From Ectothiorhodospiraceae bacterium (lineage in GTDB: Bacteria; Pseudomonadota; Gammaproteobacteria; HK1), in assembly GCA_024234875.1 (NCBI GenBank), contig JACKNM010000010.1:1-64000 (forward strand): 64,000 nt of DNA, given 5' to 3'. Both the position numbers and the translations under genes were made by a program. The notes under the pieces were generated by a model. The model did not search any database. It saw nothing but the letters and a program-made list of their open reading frames with translations, and was not told where the DNA came from. Shown in pieces: positions 24,523-34,015 of this stretch (its first letter is position 1; the number at the start of each line of letters is the position of its first letter).

Positions 24523-26109
24523 GCTGGTTCGCGGGCGGAAGCTGTTGGCGTCGGCCATGCGCCAGGCCGCGGCGTGCTCGGTGGAATCGGGGTCGTCGAG
24601 ATACTGGCGTGGAGCGAGGAAGCGGTAGACCCGGTCCGCGGGCCGCGCCTCGATCGCGCTCAGCCGATGCCAAACGTGGTGCGGCCGCAGCTCGCGCGGA
24701 TGGGCGAGGCCGGCCGCGGCCACCACGGAAGCCAGTGCCTCCACCGTGTTGCGGTGAAAGCGCGCCACGCGCGGTGCCTTGTCCGCGACCACCAGGGCGC
24801 GCTGACGACCCGGATCCTGGGTCGCGACGCCGGTCGGGCAGGTGTTGGTGTGGCACCGCAGCGACTGCACGCAGCCCAGCGCGAACATGAACCCGCGCGC
24901 GGAGTTGCACCAGTCGGCGCCCATCGCCATGTTCGCGGCCATCCCGAAGCCGGTGACGATCTTGCCGCTCGCGCCGATCCGGATGTGGTCGCGCAAGCCG
25001 GTGCCGACCAGCGCGTTGCGCACGAACACGAGCCCGTCGCGCAGCGGCGCGCCGACGTGATCGGAGAACTCGGCTGGCGCCGCGCCGGTGCCACCCTCGG
25101 CGCCGTCGACGACCACGAAGTCCGGGCGGATCCCGGTCTCGAGCATCGCCTTGCACAGCGCCAGGAACTCCCAGCGCTGACCGATGCAGAGCTTGAAGCC
25201 GACTGGCTTGCCGCCGGCGAGCTCGCGCAAGCGACCCAGGAACTGGATCATCTCGATCGGGGTCGAGAACGCGCTGTGAAAGGGCGGTGAGACGCAGTCC
25301 TGCCCGGCCGGCACCCCGCGCGCCTCGGCGATCTCCGCCGTCACCTTGGGCCCCGGAAGCATCCCGCCATGGCCCGGCTTCGCCCCCTGGCTGAGCTTCA
25401 CCTCGACCATCTTGATCTGGTCGTCGGCCGCCTGGTCCGCGAAGCGGGCGGGGTCGAAGCGGCCCCGCTCGTCGCGACAGCCGAAATAGCCGCTGCCGAT
25501 CTCCCAGATGATGTCGCCGCCGTGGATACGGTGGTAGCGACTGATTCCGCCCTCGCCGGTGTCGTGGGCGAAGCCGCCGAGCTTGGCGCCGAGGTTCAGT
25601 GCCTCGATTGCGCGCGCTCCGAGCGAGCCGAAGCTCATGGCCGAGATGTCGAGCACCGAGGCGTCGTAGGGGCGCGCGCACTGGTCGCCGCCGATGGTCA
25701 CCCGCAGCGGCTGGTGGTCGTGGGGAAGCGCGGCCATCGAGTGCTCGATCCACTCGTACTCGGAGCCGTAGACGTCGGTCTCGGTGCCGAACGGGCGCAC
25801 GCCTTCGAGATCCTTCGCGCGCTGGTAGACGACGCTGCGCTGCTCGCGCGAGAAGGGGCGACCGTCGAGGTTGCTCTCGACCACGTACTGGCGCAGATAC
25901 GGGCGAGCCTCCTCGAACAGCCAGCGCACGTGGCCGACCAGCGGGTAGTTGCGTAACAGACTGTGCGAGGACTGGAGCAGGTTCCAGGTGCCGAGGGCGA
26001 CGAAGGGCAGCAGCACCGCGAGCGCCCAGCCGCGGTCGATCCAGGGCAGCTGGTCGGCGGCGGCGAGGGCGGTCAGCGCGAGGACGGCGGCGTAGACGAG
26101 GAATCGCAT
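24520..26109 (-). CDS. Membrane-anchored FMN-binding glutamate-synthase-like protein
   Basis: 529 residues from ATG 26109; ATG 26139 adds ten residues. Residues 1-45 hold one or two hydrophobic segments. The rest is the central/FMN part of the glutamate synthase large subunit: ISAMSFGSLGARAIEALNLGA, GGMLPGPKVT, VVDGAEGGTGAAP and CHTNTCPTGVA with GCVQSLRC for a 3Fe-4S cluster. The glutaminase and C-terminal domains are absent. These short GltB-like proteins are widespread; their substrate is unproven. Divergent from hyuA. Confidence 0.85.
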   Translation of the reverse strand: MRFLVYAAVLALTALAAADQLPWIDRGWALAVLLPFVALGTWNLLQSSHSLLRNYPLVGHVRWLFEEARPYLRQYVVESNLDGRPFSREQRSVVYQRAKDLEGVRPFGTETDVYGSEYEWIEHSMAALPHDHQPLRVTIGGDQCARPYDASVLDISAMSFGSLGARAIEALNLGAKLGGFAHDTGEGGISRYHRIHGGDIIWEIGSGYFGCRDERGRFDPARFADQAADDQIKMVEVKLSQGAKPGHGGMLPGPKVTAEIAEARGVPAGQDCVSPPFHSAFSTPIEMIQFLGRLRELAGGKPVGFKLCIGQRWEFLALCKAMLETGIRPDFVVVDGAEGGTGAAPAEFSDHVGAPLRDGLVFVRNALVGTGLRDHIRIGASGKIVTGFGMAANMAMGADWCNSARGFMFALGCVQSLRCHTNTCPTGVATQDPGRQRALVVADKAPRVARFHRNTVEALASVVAAAGLAHPRELRPHHVWHRLSAIEARPADRVYRFLAPRQYLDDPDSTEHAAAWRMADANSFRPRTS

Positions 26110-26268
26110 GGGCCGCGATGGTAGCAGGCCGGCGCGCAATGGGCCTCGCTTCCGCGCCGAGTCGGTGGCCGTCCTCCGGTCCGCGGACGCCGTCGAGGCT
26201 GTTCACGCGCCGACCCGGCTGACAAGATCGGGTCCGCTCCGCCCGGGGGCGGTGATCTGGAGGGGCGC

Positions 26269-28374
26269 ATGGGTCGGTACTCGCTCGGCATCGACATCGG
26301 CGGCACGTTCACCGACGTCGTCGCGCACGACCACGCGAGCGGACGCCAGGTCAGCCGCAAGATCCTGACCACCCACGACGACCCGGCGCGCGCGGTGCTC
26401 GACGCGGTCGACGACATCGTGAGGCGCTTCGACCTCGACCCCGCCGGCTTCCGCCGCGTGGTGCACGCCACCACGCTGTTCACCAACGCGTTGATCGAGC
26501 GGCGTGGCGTGCCGACCGGGTTACTCACCACCCGCGGCTTCCGTGACGTCCTCGAGATCGGGCGCGAGCGCAAGTACGACCTCTACGAGATTGCGATCAG
26601 GAAGCCCGCGCCGTTGGTGCCGCGCGACCTGCGCGGCGAGGTGACGGAGCGCATCGGCGCCGACGGCCGTGTCCTCACGCCGCTCGACGAGGCCGATCTC
26701 CTCGCCGCCGCCCGGGCGCTCGCCGATGCCGGCGCGCGCTCGCTCGCCATCGTCTTCCTCCACGCCTATCTCCAGCCGGCCCACGAGCAACGCGCGCTCG
26801 CGGTGCTGCGCGAGGCGTTGCCCCAGGTCGCGCTGACCGCCTCGCACGAGGTGGCGCCGGAGCTGCGCGAGTACGAGCGCGGCTCGACCGCGGTCGCCAA
26901 CGCCTACGTCAAGCCGCTGGCCGAGCGCTATCTCGATACCCTGGCCACCCAGATCCGCGCGCGCGGGATCGACGCCGACGTCTCGATGATGATGTCGAGT
27001 GGCGGTCTCACCCATCTCGCCGAGGCCAGGCGCACCCCGGTGCAGATGCTCGAGTCCGGACCCGCGGCGGGGGCGCTCGCGGCCGCGCACTTCGGCGCCG
27101 CCGACGCCGGCGGTCGGCTGCTCGCCTTCGACATGGGCGGCACCACCGCCAAGCTGAGTCTGGTGGACGACGGCGAGCCGCTGGTCGCCTACGGCTTCGA
27201 GGCCGCGCGCCAGCGCCGCTTCATCGAGAACAGCGGGCTACCGATCCGCATCTCCACCATCGAGCTGATCGAGATCGGCGCCGGTGGTGGGTCGATCGCC
27301 CATCTCGATGCGCTCGGCCTGCTCAAGGTCGGCCCGCAGAGCGCGGGCTCGGAGCCCGGCCCCGCCGCCTACGGCCGCGGTGGTGACGCGCCGACGGTGA
27401 CCGATGCCGACTTCGCGCTCGGCTATCTCAATCCCGACTACTTCGCCGGCGGCACGCTCGCCATCGACCTCGACGCCTGCCGTGCCGCGCTCGGCGCGCT
27501 GGCTGCGCGCGCCGGGCTCGACACCGAGGGGCTCGCCTGGGGCATCCACGACGTGGTCGACGAGAACATGGCGAGCGCGGCGCGCGTGCACATCGCCGAG
27601 CGCGGCAAGGATCCGGCCGACTACGCCCTGCTCTGCACCGGCGGAGCGGGCCCGGTGCACGCCTGGACGCTCGCCCGCAAGCTCGGCATCCGCCACATCC
27701 TCTGCCCGCCGTCGGCCGGTGTCGCCTCGGCGCTCGGGCTGCTGGTGGCGCCGGCGCGGGTCGACCGCGTCGCGACCATCGGCTTCCGACTGGTCGACGG
27801 CGATCTCGGCCGGCTCGAGGCGGGCTATCGGGCGCTCGAGGCGGAGGCCGCGGCAGTGCTCGCCGAGGCCGGGCTCGACGCCGGCGCCGCCACCGTGCAG
27901 CGCCTGGCCGACGGCCGCTTCGTCGGCCAGGGCTTCGATCTGGTGGTGTCGCTGCCGGCCGGGCCGTACGACGGGGGTGACGATACGGCGACGCGCGCCG
28001 CCTTGCGCGCCGCCTTCGAGGCCGGCTATCGCGAGAAGTACCAGCGCACCCCGCCCGACGTGCCGGTCGAGTTCATCAACGTGCGCATCGCGGTGCGCCT
28101 GCCGATCGAGGGCCCGCCGGTCGCCGGCCCCGGCACGGACGCGGGCGCCGCCGACCCGGTGAAGGGCCAGCGCGCGGTGTGGTTCCCCGAGGGTGGCGGG
28201 TTCGTCGATACCGTGGTGCTCGACCGCACGCGCATGCGCGTCGGCGACGTCCGCGAGGGGCCGGCGGTGATCGAGGACGAGGGCTCGACCCTGGTGGTCG
28301 GGCCCGGTGGGCGAATCGAGGTCCTGCCCTCGGGCAACCTCTCGGTCCGGTTGCCCGGGGAGGCAGCGACATGA
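26269..28374 (+). CDS. hyuA: Hydantoinase/oxoprolinase family, subunit A
   Basis: 701 residues, ATG 26269 with GGAGGGG upstream. SLGIDIGGTFTDVVAHD and FDMGGTTAKLSLV are the two phosphate-binding ASKHA motifs; GAGGGSIAHLD and CTGGAGPVHAW complete the family. This ATP-dependent subunit opens hydantoin-type or 5-oxoproline rings, or carboxylates acetone/acetophenone, depending on the member. With the overlapping B subunit it forms the usual two-gene pair. Carrier genes for carboxylases (gamma subunit) are absent, favouring a hydrolase. Confidence 0.88.
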   Translation: MGRYSLGIDIGGTFTDVVAHDHASGRQVSRKILTTHDDPARAVLDAVDDIVRRFDLDPAGFRRVVHATTLFTNALIERRGVPTGLLTTRGFRDVLEIGRERKYDLYEIAIRKPAPLVPRDLRGEVTERIGADGRVLTPLDEADLLAAARALADAGARSLAIVFLHAYLQPAHEQRALAVLREALPQVALTASHEVAPELREYERGSTAVANAYVKPLAERYLDTLATQIRARGIDADVSMMMSSGGLTHLAEARRTPVQMLESGPAAGALAAAHFGAADAGGRLLAFDMGGTTAKLSLVDDGEPLVAYGFEAARQRRFIENSGLPIRISTIELIEIGAGGGSIAHLDALGLLKVGPQSAGSEPGPAAYGRGGDAPTVTDADFALGYLNPDYFAGGTLAIDLDACRAALGALAARAGLDTEGLAWGIHDVVDENMASAARVHIAERGKDPADYALLCTGGAGPVHAWTLARKLGIRHILCPPSAGVASALGLLVAPARVDRVATIGFRLVDGDLGRLEAGYRALEAEAAAVLAEAGLDAGAATVQRLADGRFVGQGFDLVVSLPAGPYDGGDDTATRAALRAAFEAGYREKYQRTPPDVPVEFINVRIAVRLPIEGPPVAGPGTDAGAADPVKGQRAVWFPEGGGFVDTVVLDRTRMRVGDVREGPAVIEDEGSTLVVGPGGRIEVLPSGNLSVRLPGEAAT

Positions 28375-29978
28375 GCGTGACTCGATCGACGTTCGACGCG
28401 GTGCGGCTGGAGGTGATCTGGTCGCGCCTCATCTCGGTGGTGGACGAGGCGGCGAAGGCGATCGTGCGCACCTCGTTCTCGACGCTGTCGAACGAGGCCA
28501 ACGACTTCGCCTGCGTGCTCACCGACGCGCGCGGGCGGTCGGTGGCGCAGAACACCGGTAGCATCCCGTCGTTCATCGCCACCCTGCCGGCGACGGTGCG
28601 CCACTTCATGGAGCACGTCGGCGTCGAGCACATGCGGCCCGGGGACGTCCTGATCACCAACGACCCGTGGATGGGGACCGGGCACCTGAGCGACGTCTGC
28701 CTGGTGAAGCCGATTTTCCTCGGCGAGCGTCTGGTCGCCTTCGCCTCCACCACCTCCCACGTCCCCGACATCGGCGGGCGGCTGCGCGCCATCGAATCGC
28801 GCCAGGTCTACGAGGAGGGGCTGCAGATCCCGCTGATGAAGCTGGTCGACGCCGGCCGGGTCGACCAGACGCTGGTCGGCCTCATCCGCCGCAACGTGCG
28901 CACGCCCGAGCAGACGCTCGGCGACATCTGGGCCCAGCTCAGCGCCAACGAGCTGATGGAGCGCCGCGTGCTCGATCTCATGCGCGACTACCGGCTGGAG
29001 GACATCGAGGGCTTCACCGGCGAGATCCTCGACCGCGCCGAGCGCGCGATGCGCGCCGCGATCACCGAGGTGCCCGACGGCACCTACGAGTACGCGATCG
29101 AGACCGACGGTGCCGACGAGCCCTATCGCTTCGCACTCGCGCTGACCGTCGACGGCGACCGCATCCACGCCGACTTCACCGGCACCTCGCCGACCCAGCC
29201 GCGCGCGATCAACTGCGTGATGGCGTACACCTACGCGATGACCGCCTACGCCATCAAGTGCACGCTGCTTCCCGATCTGCCGAACAACGACGGCATGTTC
29301 CGCCCGATCACGGTCCACGCACCGCCCGACACGCTGGTCAATCCGAGCTATCCGGCGGCAGTGGTCGCGCGCTCGAACACGGGTCACTACGTGCCGGTGT
29401 GCGTGTTCGGTGCGCTGGCCCGGGTGCTCCCCGAGCGGGTGATGGCCGGGGCCGGCTCGCCGCTGTGGGTGTTCACGGTGACCGGGCTCGACGACAGCGG
29501 CAAGCCGTTCGCCAACGTGCTGTTCTTCAACGGCGGCATGGGCGCGACGGCCGACGCCGACGGCGAGCACTGCCTGTCGTGGCCGAGCAACATCTCCTCG
29601 ACCCCGGTCGAGGTGACCGAGCGCAACGGCCCCCTCGTCTGTCACTACAAGCGCCTTCGCCCGGGGTCGGGTGGACGTGGCAAGCACCGCGGCGGGCTCG
29701 GCCAGGACATCCTGTTCGAGTGCGTCTCCGAGCGGCCATTGCTCGCGCTGTTCATGACCGAGCGCACTCGATTCCGCGCCCCCGGCTTGCTCGGCGGCGA
29801 GGACGGCGGCATCGGTGCCGTCGAGGTCAACGGTGTCGCGGTCGACACCCGCAAGCAGCACGTGCTGCACAAGGGCGACCGGGTGCTGCTGCGCACTCCC
29901 GGTGGCGGCGGGTACGGCGATCCGGCCGAGCGCCCCGCGGACCTGCGCGCGCTGGATCAGCGACTCGGTTATCTCTGA
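28371..29978 (+). CDS. hyuB: Hydantoinase B/oxoprolinase family, subunit B
   Basis: 535 residues from ATG 28371, overlapping hyuA's stop by four bases (ATGA). VRLEVIWSRLISVVDEAAKAI opens the family; SNEANDFACVLTD, GDVLITNDPWMGTGHLSD and HVPDIGGRL carry the conserved metal-site residues, and TPGGGGYGDPAERP is the C-terminal signature. It works with HyuA in ATP-driven hydrolysis of a cyclic imide or lactam. Substrate unknown. Confidence 0.88.
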   Translation: MSVTRSTFDAVRLEVIWSRLISVVDEAAKAIVRTSFSTLSNEANDFACVLTDARGRSVAQNTGSIPSFIATLPATVRHFMEHVGVEHMRPGDVLITNDPWMGTGHLSDVCLVKPIFLGERLVAFASTTSHVPDIGGRLRAIESRQVYEEGLQIPLMKLVDAGRVDQTLVGLIRRNVRTPEQTLGDIWAQLSANELMERRVLDLMRDYRLEDIEGFTGEILDRAERAMRAAITEVPDGTYEYAIETDGADEPYRFALALTVDGDRIHADFTGTSPTQPRAINCVMAYTYAMTAYAIKCTLLPDLPNNDGMFRPITVHAPPDTLVNPSYPAAVVARSNTGHYVPVCVFGALARVLPERVMAGAGSPLWVFTVTGLDDSGKPFANVLFFNGGMGATADADGEHCLSWPSNISSTPVEVTERNGPLVCHYKRLRPGSGGRGKHRGGLGQDILFECVSERPLLALFMTERTRFRAPGLLGGEDGGIGAVEVNGVAVDTRKQHVLHKGDRVLLRTPGGGGYGDPAERPADLRALDQRLGYL

Positions 29979-30083
29979 TGGGGTGTGGCCGAGCGCCGAT
30001 GCGCTGACGGTGATCAGCGCGGGCCTCGACCCGAGCGGGTAGATTGCCGGCATTCGACCTCGCCGCTCGCGAGGAGGTCGGCG

Positions 30084-31439
30084 ATGCGCGCAATGCTGGC
30101 GCTGTGGCTCGCGGTTCTCTGCTGGCTTCCCTCGGCGGTGGCCGCCGCACCGCGCGTCCATCTACTCACGGTGGAAGGCGCGATCGGCCCGGCGGTGGCC
30201 GACTACGTCGCGCGTGGGCTCGCTCGCGCGAGCGAGGACGGCGCGGCGGCGGTGGTGCTGCGCCTGGACACCCCGGGCGGCCTCGATGCCGCGATGCGCG
30301 ACATCATCAAGGCGGTGCTGTCCTCGTCCGTGCCGGTGATCACCTGGGTGGCGCCGAGCGGCGCCCGTGCGGCCAGCGCCGGCACCTACATCCTCTACGC
30401 GAGCCACGTCGCGGCGATGGCGCCGGCGACCAATCTCGGTGCGGCGACGCCGATTCCGATCGGCCCCGGTGCCCTGCCGGGGCGCGCGCCCGAGAAGGCG
30501 CCCGGCGACGCCGAGACCGAGCCGGGAACGGATCCCCAGGCCGCCATGCAGCGCAAGGTGCTGAACGACGCGGTGGCCTACATCCGGGGTCTCGCGGAGC
30601 TGAGGGGGCGGGACGCCGACTGGGCCGAGGAGGCGGTGCGTGGCGGCGCGAGCCTGAGCGCGGCGCAGGCGTCGGCGCGGCGGGTGGTCGATCTGATCGC
30701 GGCGGACCTCGACGCACTGCTCGCCGGTGCAGACGGACGCGTGGTCGACGTCGGCGGCAGCCCGCGTACGCTCGCCCTCGCCGGCGCGGAGGTCGTGCGC
30801 ATCGAGCCCGACTGGCGCACCGAGCTGCTCGCGGTGCTGACCAACCCGAACGTCGCCTACCTGCTGTTGCTGCTCGGGGTCTACGGGCTGTTGTTCGAGC
30901 TCTACAGCCCGGGGGCCGTGGTTCCCGGCCTGGTCGGTGTGGTGTCGCTGGTGCTCGCGATGTACGCGCTCCAGCTACTGCCGGTCAGCTATGCCGGAGT
31001 GGCCCTGGTGCTGATCGGGGTCGCGTTGATGACCGCTGAGCTGTTCACCCCGACCTTCGGCGTGCTGGGCGTCGGCGGGGTGGTCGCCTTCACCGTCGGC
31101 TCGGTGATGCTGTTCGACACCGAGGCCGACGGTCTCGCGGTATCGCTGCCTCTGGTGGTGACGGTGAGTCTGGCCAGCGCCGGCCTGTTCATCGCCACCA
31201 TCGTGGTCGCCTCCCGGCAACGCCATCGCCCGGTCACCACCGGGCGCGAGGAGCTCGTCGGCTCGCGCGCTCGCGCCCTCGATGCCTTCGACGGCGCGGG
31301 GCAGGTGCGCGCGCACGGCGAGATCTGGTCGGCCCGCTCGCGCACACCGGTGGTGGCGGGGCAGGTCCTGCGGGTCGTCAGCGTGAGAGGCCTGGTGCTC
31401 GAGGTCGAGCCCGAGCCATCGTCCATCGAGGAGGAATGA
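30084..31439 (+). CDS. NfeD family membrane serine protease
   Basis: 451 residues from ATG 30084 (GAGGAGG upstream). Residues 1-20 are a signal or anchor; the ClpP-fold domain has VLRLDTPGGLDAAMRDII, GARAASAGTYILYA with the nucleophile Ser, and RKVLNDAVAYI with the catalytic Lys, as in the NfeD-type protease of Pyrococcus. Several membrane segments follow, then an OB-fold tail (about residue 385 on). It is co-transcribed with the stomatin gene, the standard NfeD-stomatin pair thought to control membrane-protein quality. Confidence 0.9.
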   Translation: MRAMLALWLAVLCWLPSAVAAAPRVHLLTVEGAIGPAVADYVARGLARASEDGAAAVVLRLDTPGGLDAAMRDIIKAVLSSSVPVITWVAPSGARAASAGTYILYASHVAAMAPATNLGAATPIPIGPGALPGRAPEKAPGDAETEPGTDPQAAMQRKVLNDAVAYIRGLAELRGRDADWAEEAVRGGASLSAAQASARRVVDLIAADLDALLAGADGRVVDVGGSPRTLALAGAEVVRIEPDWRTELLAVLTNPNVAYLLLLLGVYGLLFELYSPGAVVPGLVGVVSLVLAMYALQLLPVSYAGVALVLIGVALMTAELFTPTFGVLGVGGVVAFTVGSVMLFDTEADGLAVSLPLVVTVSLASAGLFIATIVVASRQRHRPVTTGREELVGSRARALDAFDGAGQVRAHGEIWSARSRTPVVAGQVLRVVSVRGLVLEVEPEPSSIEEE

Positions 31440-31442
31440 GGC

Positions 31443-32195
31443 ATGCAGCTCACGACGTATGCGGTGGCCGCCGTCGCCCTGGCCGGTCTCGTCTACCTGA
31501 TCGTCTTCGTCCTGCGCGAGTACGAGCGCGGGGTGGTGTTCTTTCTCGGACGCCTGCAGAAGGTGACCGGGCCCGGTCTGGTGCTGCTGATCCCGGGCGT
31601 GCAGCAGATGGTGCGGGTGGACTTGCGCACGCGGGTGCTGGACGTGCCGAGCCAGGACGTGATCTCGCGCGACAACGTCTCGGTGAAGGTCAACGCGGTG
31701 ATCTACTTCCGGGTGATGGAGCCGGACAAGGCCATCGTGCAGGTCGAGGACTTCCTCGCCGCCACCAGTCAGCTCGCGCAGACCACGCTGCGCTCGGTGC
31801 TCGGGCAGCACGAGCTCGACGAGATGCTGGCCGAGCGCGACCGCCTCAACCAGGACATCCAGCGGATTCTCGACGAGCAGACCGACGCCTGGGGGATCAA
31901 GGTCTCGACGGTGGAGATCAAGCACGTCGACCTCGACGAGACCATGGTGCGGGCGATCGCCCGCCAGGCCGAGGCCGAGCGCTCGCGCCGGGCCAAGGTA
32001 ATCGCGGCCGAGGGTGAGCTCCAGGCGTCGGAGAAGCTGGCGCAGGCGGCGGCGGTGCTCGAGACCCGCGAGCAGGCGATCACGCTGCGCTACCTGCAGA
32101 CGATGGTCGACATCTCGGCCGAGAAGACCTCGACGGTGTTGTTCCCGGTGCCGATCGAGCTGCTGCGCGCATTTCGCTCCGCCGGCGACCGGTAG
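31443..32195 (+). CDS. Slipin/stomatin-like SPFH protein
   Basis: 250 residues. One N-terminal hydrophobic segment (AVAAVALAGLVYLIVFVL), then the SPFH domain with EYERGVVFFLGRLQKVTGPG, the coiled coil with RAIARQAEAERSRRAKVIAA and a short C terminus. It assembles membrane rings and is the partner of the NfeD protease three bases upstream. The TAG stop (32193-32195) lies in the first bases of a family B repeat. Confidence 0.9.
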   Translation: MQLTTYAVAAVALAGLVYLIVFVLREYERGVVFFLGRLQKVTGPGLVLLIPGVQQMVRVDLRTRVLDVPSQDVISRDNVSVKVNAVIYFRVMEPDKAIVQVEDFLAATSQLAQTTLRSVLGQHELDEMLAERDRLNQDIQRILDEQTDAWGIKVSTVEIKHVDLDETMVRAIARQAEAERSRRAKVIAAEGELQASEKLAQAAAVLETREQAITLRYLQTMVDISAEKTSTVLFPVPIELLRAFRSAGDR

Positions 32196-32312
32196 GGGCG
32201 GGGCGCCGTCCCCGCCCACGACGTCGCGCCGTGGCAACGGGCGGCCACAGCGGGCCGCCCCCACCCGGTTCGCGCCAACCCCGTAGGGGCGGGGCGCCGT
32301 CCCCGCCCCCCG
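32191..32312. repeat. Dispersed GC-rich repeat (family B), copy 2
   Basis: GGTAGGGGCGGGGCGCC with GTCCCCGCCC (32191-32217), a GGGCGGCC/GGGCCGCCC hairpin (about 32239-32260) and a second GTAGGGGCGGGGCGCC copy (32283-32310). The stomatin stop codon is inside the first copy. It fills most of the gap 32196-32402. Confidence 0.75.
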
Positions 32313-32402
32313 ACTCCGCAGCGGCGCCACGCGACATCACCCATCCGTCCCGGTAATCTTCGGCCCTCGTCGAGATCTGGCTCGCTCTGGCGGAGGCCCC
32401 CG

Positions 32403-33572
32403 ATGTCCGCAGCTCTCTCGCACCTCCGGGTGATCGACCTGACGACCAACCTCTCCGGCCCCTACTGCGCGATGATGCTCGCCGACCAGGGCGCCGACGT
32501 GATCAAGGTCGAGCGCACCGGCGAGGGAGACGTCATGCGGCGTACCCCGCCCTTCATCGAGGGCGAGAGCGCGCCGTTCATGCTCTGGAATCGCAACAAG
32601 CGCAGCATCGAGCTCGACCTCAAGAACCCCGACCAGCTGGCTGTGTGCCGCGATCTCGCCGCGAGCGCGGACGTCTTCATCGAGAACTTCCGACCCGGGG
32701 TCGCCGAGCGGCTGGGCCTCGGCTACGAGGCGCTGTCCGCGATCAATCCCCGGCTCGTCTACTGCTCGATCTCGGGATTCGGTCAGACCGGGCCGTACAG
32801 TCGCCGCGGCGGCTTCGATCTCATCGCGCAGGCGATGTCGGGCCTGATGTCCGTGAGCGGGGACGAGGACGGCCCGCCGCATCGGCTCGCGGTGCCGATC
32901 TCCGACACCTCGGCCGGGATGTTCGCCGCCTTCGGCATCCTCACCGCGATCGCGGCCCGCGAGCGCACCGGCAAGGGCCAGCAGGTCGACGTCTCGTTGC
33001 TCGAGTCGGCGATGTCGAAGAGCGTCTACGAGCTCGCCGGCTACTTCGCGACCGGCGAGCGCCCCGCTCGCCTCGGGCAACAGCATCGCGGCAGCTCGCC
33101 GTACCAGGTGTTCCAGACCCGCGACGGCTGGTTGGTGCTCGGGGCCGCGGCGGAGAACCTGTGGCGGCGCGCGTGCGAGGTGCTCGACTGCATGCACCTG
33201 ATCGACGATCCGCGCTTCGTCACCCGCGCCGATCGCGTGCGCAACAACAAGGCGCTGGTGGCGCTGCTGCAGGCGCGCTTCGCCGAGCGCACCACCGACG
33301 AGTGGTTCTCACTGCTCGACGCGGCCGCGATCCCCTGCGGGCCGGTGATGCACCACGACGAGATCCTGCGCGATCCCCATGTGCTGTCCCGCGACATGGT
33401 GGTCGAGGTCGACCACCCTCGGGCCGGGCGCCAGCGCACCGTCGGCACCCCGGTGAAGCTCTCGGGGACGCCGGGCGGGGTGCGTCGGCCGGCGCCGCTG
33501 CTCGGCGAGCACACCGCCGAGATCCTGGCCGAGCTCGGCCGTGGGCCGCGACCCGACGAGGCCGCCGACTGA
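32403..33572 (+). CDS. Class III (CaiB/BaiF-type) CoA-transferase
   Basis: 389 residues. LRVIDLTTNLSGPYCAMMLADQGADVIKVE is split here as LSGPYCAMMLADQGADV plus IKVE, the family start; IENFRPGVAERLGL and SISGFGQTGPY follow; the catalytic Asp is in PISDTSAG. It moves CoA between acids. It heads a tight operon: cupin (15-base gap), AtuA-like and AtuA-partner, so it probably activates the acid these proteins handle. RBS GGAGG before the ATG. Confidence 0.88.
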   Translation: MSAALSHLRVIDLTTNLSGPYCAMMLADQGADVIKVERTGEGDVMRRTPPFIEGESAPFMLWNRNKRSIELDLKNPDQLAVCRDLAASADVFIENFRPGVAERLGLGYEALSAINPRLVYCSISGFGQTGPYSRRGGFDLIAQAMSGLMSVSGDEDGPPHRLAVPISDTSAGMFAAFGILTAIAARERTGKGQQVDVSLLESAMSKSVYELAGYFATGERPARLGQQHRGSSPYQVFQTRDGWLVLGAAAENLWRRACEVLDCMHLIDDPRFVTRADRVRNNKALVALLQARFAERTTDEWFSLLDAAAIPCGPVMHHDEILRDPHVLSRDMVVEVDHPRAGRQRTVGTPVKLSGTPGGVRRPAPLLGEHTAEILAELGRGPRPDEAAD

Positions 33573-33586
33573 TCGCGGTCGAGCCG

Positions 33587-34015
33587 ATGAGCCAGCGCTC
33601 CGGTCACCACTTCGAGACCCGACGACTGCCGACGGAACCGGACGCGGTGGCGCCGGACGGCGCCGCGGTGCGCCTGCTCGGTGCGCTCGGGGGCGGGAGC
33701 ATGGCCACATTCGAGGTCGCGCCCGGGCAGGTGACCCGCTGCGTGCAGCATCGCCGGGTGGAGGAGATCTGGCTATTTCTGTCCGGGCGCGGTGAGATCT
33801 GGCGGCGCCAGGCCGGACACGAGGAGCTGACCGCGGTGGAGAGCGGGGTGTGCATCACCATTCCGGTGGGGACGCGATTCCAGGTTCGCGCGGCGGCGGA
33901 CGCGCCGCTGGTGGCGGTGGCGGTGACGATGCCGCCGTGGCCGGGAGACGACGAGGCGATGCCGGCCGAGGGGCCGTGGATCGCGACCCGCGCACCGCGA
34001 GGAGACGACGCGTGA
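33587..34015 (+). CDS. Cupin-fold protein
   Basis: 142 residues from ATG 33587; a long upstream frame shadows the CoA-transferase and is rejected. VAPGQVTRCVQHRRVEEIWLF is cupin motif 1 (one His in place of the usual HxH) and GTRFQVRAAADAPLVAVAV motif 2 without the usual His, so metal binding may be weak. Its stop overlaps the AtuA-like start by four bases. Confidence 0.75.
   Translation: MSQRSGHHFETRRLPTEPDAVAPDGAAVRLLGALGGGSMATFEVAPGQVTRCVQHRRVEEIWLFLSGRGEIWRRQAGHEELTAVESGVCITIPVGTRFQVRAAADAPLVAVAVTMPPWPGDDEAMPAEGPWIATRAPRGDDA

Noticed and set aside
26269..29978. Acetone or acetophenone carboxylase
   Set aside because: The two large subunits look similar, but no third small carboxylase subunit or carrier gene adjoins them, so a hydantoinase/oxoprolinase-type name is kept.
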